A stretch of DNA of 64,000 nucleotides from Saccharum officinarum (taxonomy: Eukaryota > Streptophyta > Magnoliopsida > Poales > Poaceae): NCBI GenBank assembly GCA_020631735.1, contig CM036162.1, positions 89,762,401-89,826,400 of the forward strand. The letters are read 5' to 3'. Shown piece after piece: positions 55,728 through 64,000 of the stretch (position 1 is its first letter; every line of letters begins with the position of its first letter). The notes below the pieces were generated by a model. That model saw only the letters and a program-made list of their open reading frames with translations, did not search any database and was not told the DNA's origin. A program made the translations under genes and the position numbers.

Positions 55728-57583
55728 TGTAACAGAACCGACCAAATTATAAGAGCACAAGTACGAAAACAAGCACCGAAGCGCTCAAATTTTCAAACTT
55801 GAGCCCATATAATCCCGGTAGTCAATCGAAATCACGAAGGATTTCAAACCAAACTGCTTACAACCAGGATCGCATCATTCAACATACACATCGTACGTTA
55901 CATTTCACAAGTAGTTCTAAAATAAGTTTACACCACGGAGTAGCAAATATTACAAACCAAGTTTGAAAGTAGCGGAAGCATAACACACACACTAGTTAAT
56001 TAAATACTGCCAGTCTGGATGATCGACATCCCGCAAAAGCATGAGGAAAGTACATAAAGACGATCACGCCCTTGTGATCTAGTCATCATCACCGCAGGGT
56101 GGAGACACGTCTTGCAGAATCCCTGATAAAGCATGTCATCTGCAACAGGAGGGAATAAACCCTGAGTACTGGAATGTACTCAGCTAGACTTACCCGTCGA
56201 AAACCAGAAATAAGATGACACCAAGGATTATGCAAGGCTTACACAAGAGGCTAGCTGACATAACATTTTTGCATAAAGGCATAAGTAATTAAAACTCTTA
56301 TAACCTGTACTAGCAGTTATTTTTAGCATTTACCTGTCATCTATCTTAGCACCTGTACTAAACATGCACTTGATTATAATCAAACATTATTATTATATCC
56401 ATAGCAGGTATATCATTATGACAACATTGTATCATTCCCTTAACCACCAGTTCATTTAATGAGTTCTACGTTGCCGCTGCTCAAGTCAAGTGCTCACTAA
56501 CCGGGAGCGACGGCGATTCGAATCGAATTCTTATCCAGCTGGAGGGGTATTTCTAACACTCACGCGCAGGCCCCTGCCAGGGTCGCACAGCCACCTTTTT
56601 CATATGATTCAGGAATCGCGGGTCCGAATAATGTCGCGACCCCAAGGGCGACACTCTGCCAGGTGATAGGGACTCTAACCCCCCCTTGGTCTCACGCCAA
56701 TGTCCCCAAGCACATCCTTTCTCTCCTCCAAGAAGCAACCTACATTCGATTCCGGCCTGAACCACATTACTCGGGCTTCGCGGTCGGAAACGACTTATCC
56801 GGCCAACTAAGTGTTAGACTGCGTTCAACATGACTCAAGGACGTACAGCGAATCGGTCCTTAAACGACTCAGACGGGCATAGCTCCACACCCAAGACGTG
56901 AAGTGTCTTGCGGCTGTACTATCGAACTCCCGCCCGTCTCAATTCATTTTTAAGCATGGTTTCCATCCACGATAGCCAAAAAGCCACTCGTGACTCCTTC
57001 CTACATCTCGCGGATGACCGGAAATCACCCGACTTCTACGTACTAAGCAGGGCTAAGCATTGACACGTGCCTAAACCTAATGTAGGATTAGTACGATATC
57101 TGGACAAGGACAGGGTACAATGCAGCAAGTGTTTTCATATAACTCTAGAACTTAATGCAATAAACAATTAAAAGTACTCAAGATATATTTATAAAACGAT
57201 GGGTTCAGCATGCACCGGGGCTTGCCTTTGAGAAAGGTTGCGGGCCGGTGGTCTGGACACTCAGGAAGGTCGTCTGCGGGACTCCTTCGCCTGCTGGATT
57301 CTCGGGCTCCTGCTTGCTCCTGATCCCCTCCGGAATCACAGCTCGAATTCGAGGAGAGTTACCCCCTCCGGTGCACTATTGCATGAATGCACAATAAATA
57401 TAATGGATGCATAAATGGGTGCAACATGCTCGGAATGAAATGCATTTCAGAAATAAAAATACTCTATTCAAGTTATTTATAGTACGTGCAAATCTCTTCT
57501 CCGGTGGAGAAGTACTTACCTAATCTACCCAACCTAAGATATAGCTGTTCCTCTTCGGTTAAGGCCCTAACACCTAATAAACA
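55728..57583 (-). repeat. 5' LTR of element B, truncated by assembly gap
   Basis: Collinear with 44468-46330 of the 3' LTR. Exon-like segment 57520-57573 is present just before the gap. From about 56560 onward the copy differs from its partner mainly by single-base homopolymer indels. Confidence 0.88.
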
Positions 57584-57683
57584 NNNNNNNNNNNNNNNNN
57601 NNNNNNNNNNNNNNNNNNNNNNNNNNNNNNNNNNNNNNNNNNNNNNNNNNNNNNNNNNNNNNNNNNNNNNNNNNNNNNNNNNN
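57584..57683. other. Assembly gap (100 N)
   Basis: Exactly 100 N. It hides the rest of the B 5' LTR, any remainder of element A, and the 3' LTR of element D. Confidence 1.
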
Positions 57684-60370
57684 GGCGCCGTCGCCTTCCG
57701 AGACGGTCTCAGGGGGAGGACGACGACAGCAGCGGCGAAGACAACGATGCCCTGTCGCGATATGAGATCACGACTGGGCTTGGGACCTTCCCGACATTCG
57801 CCCCTGCTGGAGCCCATCGGGGGGGGTGTCCTCCTCGGTCGTCGTAGTCGAGGAGCCCGAGGGGAAGAAGGCGGAGAAGGAGACGGGCCCCTCGATGAGA
57901 GGGGCCGCTTTACCCCGGACCCGTCGAGAGGGGTCAACAGGGACGTCCGCACCAGCCCAGGCCCCGCAGGATCGGGCAGGGGCTAGGACGGCAGTACCGG
58001 CGTCGTCATCGACGGTGGCGGCGGCAGGCGTAAGAACCCGAGGCCAGCTGGCCTCGGAAGCACAGAGGGCGCAGGGCGGTGCATCGGCCGGGGCTCCCAG
58101 GAGCGCTCGGTCTGCTGGTGAGGCCGCCGCGAGGCCACCATCGGCCGTCCCGGGAGGCTCGGGTCGCGCGGGGTTAAGGCACTTTGTGCCGATTTCCGGG
58201 TAAGTATCTCAGCTCGGTTGTCCTGCCTTTCTCTGGATCCATCGGCTGATGTTTCTTCTCACTTTGCAGGCTAAAGCGGAAGGCGGAGACGATGGGGTTT
58301 ACCCCCGTGAAGTCGCTGCGGGCCAGCGCCATTGTCCTCAACCGGACGGCAGAGCAGGATGCGGCCTGGGTCCGGGAGGTCGAGGCCGTGAAGGGGCGCC
58401 TGCGACAACAGCAGGGGTCAGCCGACGCCACGGTGGTTGCTGGCCCGGATCCTGCTGTTGAGGTGTCTGAACCGGCAGAGGTAGCGGCGCTCGATACGGT
58501 CGAGACAGGGCCCAGGTCGTCGGCGACGGCCGAGGCTACCGTTGAGGTCGCGACGGGCGAGGCACCCGTCCACGACGCGGAGCGGGCGGGTGCGGACGTG
58601 ACCATGGAGGAGGTCGCGTCGGCGTCAGGACAAGAGGCGGCCCTGGCGAGGGGGTCGCGGCCGCAACAAGACCCGTTGGCGGAGCCAGCGGGCATGGTGG
58701 AGGGCAGGGCGATCGAGCCCCTATCCGGAGCACCGGAAGAAGAGGCGCCGGCTCCGGAGGTGCCAACGGTCGAGGCGCGGGTACCGGAGCCGTCGTTGGT
58801 CGAGGCGCCGGCTCCGGAGGCGCCGGCGGTCGTTGGTGCCTGCCCTCACCTTACCCTCGACGACATCCCCCTGGACAAAGGAAAACAAGCGATGGGGGTC
58901 AAGGGGGGTGAGGTCGTGGATCAGGCCGGTGCCTTGACGGCCGTTGGAGAGGTGAACACTGCGGGCGAGGCCGGTCCTTCCGTGGGACCGGGAGACGCCC
59001 CGGCCGGGTCGTCCTCGTCGTGGCCCGACATCGCCGTGCTGGCGATAGCGTGGGCAGAGACGGAGCTGCCGAGGTGGGGGGCCGTCCCTTCAGTTTAGGG
59101 ACGCTACGAACCCCGACGCCGAGCCCATCTTTGTCTTGAGCGACAAAGATGAGGTGCACCAATGGGAATACCTCGAGGGTGTCCGCCGGCATCTTGATCG
59201 GTTGCTCCGAGTGGCGTCCGGTGCCGTGCGGAGTATGGGAGATGCCACCGAGGTATGATCGGCCCGTCGGCTTTCTCCGTAGTTTTCTTGATGTCTTTTT
59301 CCCTCGGCTTTGTGACCTTTTCGGATTGCGTTCAGGAGCTGAAGGAGTACTCTTGCCGCAAGTCGCTCTTCATTCGGGATGAGAGTGGCGTGTGGGGCGC
59401 GCTGTCCCAGCAACGGGTTCTGGTCGAGGAGGCCCCAGAAACGGCTATCCGATCGGAACACCGAGATGGCTGAGCTGCGCGTCGCGTACGCGGTGGTGAA
59501 AGAAGAAGCGACGCAGGCATGGGCGGCCGAGGCCGTGATGCGCACTGGCATGGACAAGGCTCGGGAGGAGGCTGCCCAGGCCCGCAGGGATCTCGAGCCC
59601 CTGTCCATGCGGGTGAAGGAGCTCGAGGAGGATGTTTCCCAGGTTAGCCTTCAGCGTGACACCCTCAACGTCGAGGTCACGACGCTGAAGGGAGCCGTCC
59701 AAGAGAAGGACGCAGCTCTCGAGTCTGCTCGGTAGGAGATCGAGGCGCTAAAGGCAACCATCAGTGACAAGGACAGCACCTTCCTGGGGCTCGAGCGAAC
59801 TTGCGGGGGGCTTCGTGACGAGGTCATGGGCCTGCAGACCCACATCGAGGGTAAGTGTGATTATCACGGCCACGACGTTGAAGGCCCCGCGTTGGGTATT
59901 AATTTGTTTATCATGTTTCAGAGCTAGAGAGAGAGAATCGAGAGGCCCAATCTTCTGCCAACTCCTTCCAGAGCCTCCTCGAAGCCGAGATCCGGAGGAC
60001 CCAACTTCTCCAGGGCGCGATCACCACCGTGTGTGACGGCCTAGGGGTCGAGCCCGATGCCGACACCGGGGAAGATGTTCTGGGGAACTCCTTCGTCCGC
60101 CGGATGGTGGCGCTGGGCCGCCTTGCCCGGGAGAAGATACGGGACGGCCTCCATCACGGCGTGAAGAGGGCGCTAGCCATCGTCCGTTCAGGGTTTGTGT
60201 TTGATATGAATCTCGTCGCCGAGGGCTTCATCACAGACCCAGATCGGACAGACGAGGAGAACGTGGATGCTTGCGTGGAGCTGATCGAAGCCGCCGAAGA
60301 GCCAAGAAGCCATCTGGCCTCGCTTTTTGAAGCCGAGGTGGTTCCGCCTGCCGACGACGAGGGCCTGTGA
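57684..60370 (+). pseudogene. Element D antisense gene, four visible exons, broken
   Basis: Exons: up to 58199, 58270-59252, 59336-59850, 59922-60370. Introns are clean GT…AG (CCGG|GTAAGTATC…CTTTGCAG; CCGAG|GTATGATC…GTTCAG; CGAGG|GTAAGTGTG…GTTTCAG), 70 to 83 nt long. Exon 1 is Ser/Ala/Pro-rich; exon 2 starts GLKRKAETMGFTPVKSLRAS, then an acidic Pro/Glu/Ala region. Exon 3 is a coiled coil (VAYAVVKEEATQAWAAEAVM… RVKELEEDVSQVSLQRD). Exon 4 has RRMVALGRLAREKIRDGLHHG, and then ALAIVRSGFVFDMNLVAEGF, which parallels the C-terminal domain in T1. Damage: frameshift near 59076-59081 in a G run, another between about 59380 and 59470, and TAG at about 59733. The N-terminal PF04195-like part would be left of the gap. 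Confidence 0.75.
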
Positions 60371-61048
60371 GCCAAATCTGGGCATGAAGGCCCATGTAAT
60401 GAGTTAGTATTTCGAATTTTGGTCGTGGTGGCCGCAGAGGCCTTAAAAACTCGAAACATAAACCGGTTCGTGGTTGATTTAGTTTTACTCGAGCTTTTCT
60501 TCCCTTTATCGCTCGGACCGTGTTCTCGCGTGATTTACTTAGCACGCAGCTGCATCCTTTGGCGTAAGGGAGCGAGTGGAGGTACCGTAGCCTCGGAGGC
60601 GTAAGTGATCTCACGGCTCAACTGCCCTCGAGCTTCAGGGTGATGTTGCGGCCTTGTAAATCGTGTGAGAGCCTGATCTAAGCGACAGGGGGTATGTTCT
60701 TTTAAATTTAGGAACCGTTGTTTAGATCTTCCTATCGTGAAGGCGTACCTCTAAAAGGTGTAAGGGGTGAGTGGAGGTACCGTAGCCTCGGAGGCGTAGG
60801 TGATGCTCCAGACTCGAGAGCCCTCTCGAACCCTAGGGTGCTCTTTCAGCGAAGTCGATCTAAGAAGCGGTTCTTAAATTTTAAAAAAGAGCATAAGTTT
60901 TTTCGGGGACGGGGGTTCCCCCTTGCAGCCCCCGAGGGAGGGTCGACTCTGGGAGTGCAGGGTCGATCCTTCCTCATTACAAAACGAAAGTTTGAACATC
61001 GCTGTATTCTTTATTGACGAAAAAGAAAATACAGAGCCTCGAGGCTTT
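60371..61048. other. Element D spacer with a 30-bp direct repeat
   Basis: Tail-to-tail spacer between the antisense gene and pol. An exact 30-bp word (gagtggaggtaccgtagc…) occurs at 60574-60603 and 60769-60798. No gene. Confidence 0.6.
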
Positions 61049-62515
61049 TTAAGGAAAGAAGCGACGTAGCTGTTCAATGTTCCAAGCGTTGGTGAGGATT
61101 TCGCCCTTCTCGTTGGATAGCTTGTAGGTGCCCGACTTTAGTACTTCTGCGATGATGTACGGCCCTTCCCATGGTGGTGTGAGCTTGTGCCGTCCCTTGG
61201 TGTTCTGGTTCCGCCGTAGCACCAAGTCGCCGACGTTGAGGTCACGCTTGCGGACGTGTCTGTCGTGGTAGCGTCGGAGACCCTGCTGGTACCTGGCAGA
61301 ATGCAACAGAGCCACATCTCGGGCTTCCTCGAGCTGGTCGAGGGCGTCCTGTCTTGTGGCGTCGTTATATCTTTCGTTGTATGCCTTCAACCTTGGGGAT
61401 CCGTATTCTATATCGGTTGGTAGCATAGCCTCAGACCCATAGACTAAGAAGAATAGAGTGAACCCCGTGGCTCGACTCGGCGTTGTTCTTAGGCTCCAGA
61501 GGACCGAGGGTAGCTCGACAGCCCATCTTTTGCCATGTTTATTTAATTTGTCAAAGATTCTGGGCTTCAGGCCTTGTAGGACCATGCCGTTGGCACGTTC
61601 CACCTGACCGTTTGTTTTTGGATGAGCCACGGCTGACCAGAGCACTCGGATGTGGTGGTTGCCGCAGAAATCCAAAAACTTTCGGCCAGTGAACTGGGTG
61701 CCGTTGTCTGTGATGATACAGTTGGGGACCCCAAAGCGATGAATAATGTCAGTGAAGAAGAGCACAGCTTGCTCGGACCTGATGCTGGTGATAGGGCGGG
61801 CCTCGATCCACTTGGAGAATTTGTCGATTGCGACGAGCAAGTGGGTGAAGCCGCCAGTTGTCCTTTTCAGTGGTCCGACAAGGTCGAGCCCCCAAACGGC
61901 AAACGGCCATGTGATGGGGATGGTTTGCAGGGCATGTGCCGGAAGATGGGTTTGTCTCGCATAGTACTGACAACCCTCGCAGGAGCGTACTAGCTTGACA
62001 GCGTCGGAGACCGCGGTCGGCCAATAGAATCCTTGTCGAAAGGCGTTTCCGACGAGGGTTCGAGGTGCTGCGTGGTGACCGCATGCCCCCGAGTGAAGAT
62101 CGCCGAGCAGATTCCTGCCTTGCTCTTTTGTGATGCAACGTTGGAGGATACCGGTAGGGCTACGACGGTAGAGCTCTCTGCTGTCGCCCATGATCACAAA
62201 AGTTTTGGCCCGGCGTGCGATCCGTCGAGCCTCAGTCTTATCCGAGGGGAGGTCCCCTTGGCTGAGGTAGTCGAGGTACGGGACGCGCCAGTCGGGCTCG
62301 AGGTCGGACGGTGGCGTTAGGTCTTCCACCTGCATGGCTTCAGCCCCGGTCGAGGGTGCTTCTGCCTCAGGTGGAGGGTCGAGCGATGCCCCGTCGACCC
62401 CCCCCCCCGTCGGGCCTGAGGTCGACGGATGGCTGCTGAAGGTCTTTTGCGAAGACGTCCGATGGAACCGTGGCTCGACTGGACGCGATTTTTGCCAGTT
62501 CATCGGCGGCCTCAT
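61049..62515 (-). pseudogene. Element D integrase part of pol
   Basis: 488 codons open. Integrase zinc-binding region (HSGACGHHAAPRTLVGNAF…VRSCEGC), then GLDLVGPLKR, ITDNGTQFTG and HPKTNGQVERANG for the catalytic D,D,E. C-terminal part ends PWEGPYIIAEV… NAWNIEQLRRFFP. Tat type, close to T1 in layout. It is out of frame with the RNase H segment because of a break at a C run at 62398-62408, so no separate start is expected here. Confidence 0.88.
62398..62408. repeat. Poly-C run at which the D pol frame breaks
   Basis: An uninterrupted C run (gtcgaC…Cgtcggg). The RNase H frame to its right and the integrase frame to its left differ, so a slippage indel here is the simplest cause, biological or from sequencing. 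Confidence 0.6.
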
Positions 62516-62942
62516 TATACCTGCGTGCGATGTGGTTGAGCTCGAGGCCGTGAAACTTGTCCTCGAGGCGCCGTACTTCTTGGCAGTAGGCTTCCATCTT
62601 GGGGTCGCGGCAGCTCGAGTTCTTCATGACCTGATCGATCATGAGTTGGGAGTCGCCTCGGACGTCAAGGTGTCGGACCCCGAGCTCGACGGCGATTCTC
62701 AACCCCGTGACGAGTGCCTCGTACTCGGCGACGTTGTTAGACGCAGGGAAATGAAGCCGGACGACGTAGCGCATGTGAATCCCGAGGGGTGAGACGAAGA
62801 GCAAGCCCGCGCCTGCTCCCATTTTCATTAATGACCCATCGAAGTACATGGTCCACAGCTCCGCCTGAAGCTGGGCAGGGGGGAGTTGTGTGTCAGTCCA
62901 CTCAGCCAGAAAATCCGCTAACACCTGTGACTTGATAGCCTT
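62409..62942 (-). pseudogene. Element D RNase H / linker part of pol
   Basis: Frame with MYFDGSLMKMGAGAGLLF, ASNNVAEYEALVTGLRIA and DVRGDSQLMIDQV, the RNase H fold of Tat elements. Separated from the RT frame by one stop (62943-62945), same frame otherwise (…YVP*KAIKSQVLADFLAEW). Confidence 0.85.
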
Positions 62943-64000
62943 TCATGGCACATAGGACAATGCCTCGCCCATGAGTTCGACCGCCCATTTGGCAACCCTA
63001 CCCGAGGCTTCCCAGTTCTGGGCTATCTCTCCCAAGGGGAAAGAAGAAACCACAGTAATCGGGTATCCCTCGAAGTAGTGTCGGAGCTTGCGCCGCGTCA
63101 AGATGATAGCATATATCAGTTTCTGGATCTGTGGGTATCGACACTTTGTTTCTGAGAGCACCTCGCTAACGAAATAGACCGGCCTTTGGACGAGCAAGGT
63201 ATGTGCCTCCTCGGCCCGCTCGACAACCAGGGCAGCACTGACTACTTGTGATGTCGCGGCGACGTAGAGTAGGAGTGGTTCCCCCGAGGTTGGAGGGACG
63301 AGGATCGGTGAGTTAGAGAGGGTGGCTTTGAGTTTCGTGAGAGCCTCCTCAGCCTCAAGGTTCCAGGAAAAATGGTCCGATTTCTTCAAGAGACGGTACA
63401 GAGGGAGTGCTTTTTCGCCGAGGCGCGAAATGAAACGGCTGAGTGCCGCCAAGCAACCTGTGACCCTCTGTACGCCCTTTAGATCTCGGATGGGGCCCAT
63501 TTTGGTTATTGCAGAGATTTTTTCAGGGTTGGCCTCGATGCCGCGTTTAGATACGATGAACCCTAAAAGCATACCTCGTGGGACGCCGAAGACGCATTTT
63601 TCTGGATTGAGTCTGATGTTTTTTACCCTGAGGCACTTGAATGCAACGTCGAGGTCGCTGACCAGATCGTCGGCTTGTTGGGTTTTGACCACGATGTCGT
63701 CGACGTAAGCTTCGACGGTCGACCTAATGTGCTTTCCAAAAACATGTTGCATGCATCGCTGGTACGTTGCCCCCGCGTTCCGGAGACCGAAGGGCATCGT
63801 AACGTAGCAATACATGCCAAATGGGGTGATGAATGAAGTCGTGAGCTGGTCGGACTCCTTCATTTTGATTTGGTGGTAGCCGGAGTATGCATCTAAGAAT
63901 GAGAGAGTTTCACATCCCGCAGTGGAATCAATGATTTGGTCAATGCGTGGCAAAGGAAAGGGAACTTTTGGACATGCTTTATTTAAACCGGTATAGTCTA
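62943..64000 (-). pseudogene. Element D reverse transcriptase / RNase H start, partial at window edge
   Basis: Runs off the right edge: the frame continues upstream as [22 protein letters not shown] active site YVDDIVVK near 63690-63715, [28 protein letters not shown] upstream of it. Then a tether with [18 protein letters not shown] and [17 protein letters not shown]. Stop at 62943-62945 interrupts the frame. Confidence 0.88.

Larger units (their letters stand above)
44468..57583 (-). mobile_element. Tekay (Del) lineage Gypsy element B, minus orientation, 5' LTR cut by gap
   Basis: 3' LTR 44468-49278 (4811 bp), PPT 49279-49291, pol, gag, accessory ORF, PBS TGGTATCGGAGC (55714-55725), and 5' LTR from 55728 into the gap. 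LTR ends read TGTAACAC…CTGTTACA in element orientation. The integrase ends in a chromodomain, which places it among chromoviruses, Tekay type. It is inserted in the internal region of element A (left flank GTTCG, 44463-44467). The partner TSD is not visible because of the gap. In the first 830 bp the two LTRs differ at only about six substitutions, so the insertion is fairly young. Confidence 0.88.
57684..64000 (-). mobile_element. Tat-lineage Gypsy element D (3' half), minus orientation
   Basis: Pol domains on the minus strand from the right edge to 61049, then a spacer, then an antisense (plus-strand) multi-exon gene ending at 60370 and running left into the gap. Same gene order as T1. The 3' LTR is lost in the gap, and gag and 5' LTR lie beyond 64000. 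Confidence 0.88.

Noticed and set aside
58536..59608. Minus-strand ORFs opposite the element D antisense gene
   Set aside because: Shadows of GC-rich exons. The plus strand has consistent splice sites and in-frame joins, the minus strand does not.

Overview
This is plant nuclear DNA, very probably from a panicoid or andropogonoid grass (sorghum, Miscanthus, sugarcane, maize group). The evidence is the GC-rich single host gene with a strongly G/C-ending codon set, dense Tourist-like and hAT-like MITEs in the gene flanks, and large nested LTR retrotransposons of the Copia SIRE/Maximus, Gypsy Tekay (Del) and Gypsy Tat types. Species assignment is inference. Two runs of exactly 100 N (25065-25164 and 57584-57683) mark scaffold gaps, so the sequence is three pieces joined in a scaffold and elements touching the gaps are incomplete.

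Layout. 1-5070: two SIRE/Maximus-type Copia LTRs in opposite orientations, each with an array of short GC palindromes. 5071-16464: the only gene-like island. It holds one intact host gene, a fasciclin-like arabinogalactan protein (6296-7132, minus), and at least eight MITEs, most with visible target-site duplications. 16470-22358: a complete but coding-dead Copia element (minus) with 5-bp TSDs GACGG and a MITE inside one LTR. 22364-25064: MITE-rich intergenic DNA. 25165-57583: a stack of nested Gypsy elements. A Tat LTR (element E) abuts an old Tekay-like LTR fragment (C). Next comes Tekay-like element A, whose 4.4-kb LTR is split by a complete 12.3-kb Tat element (T1, 28721-41048). A's internal region is then cut by Tekay-like element B (44468 to beyond 57583), which has 4.8-kb LTRs. 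57684-64000: the 3' half of another Tat element (D, minus).

How the parts work together. B has gag, protease, RT, RNase H, integrase and a C-terminal chromodomain. Upstream of gag it carries an extra ORF whose N-terminus copies the histone H3 tail (18 of the first 21 residues), followed by a coiled coil and an acidic tail. This is the most striking item in the window. A and B also carry, inside their LTRs, a chain of short in-frame exons with good splice sites that encode an acidic peptide. A third, older fragment (C) has a homologous last exon. T1 and D both carry an antisense, intron-containing gene downstream of pol. In T1 six exons join in frame at every junction, and the first carries a domain I recognise as the 'putative gypsy type transposon' family (PF04195). 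Host-gene content is low; the biology here is that of retrotransposons with accessory genes.
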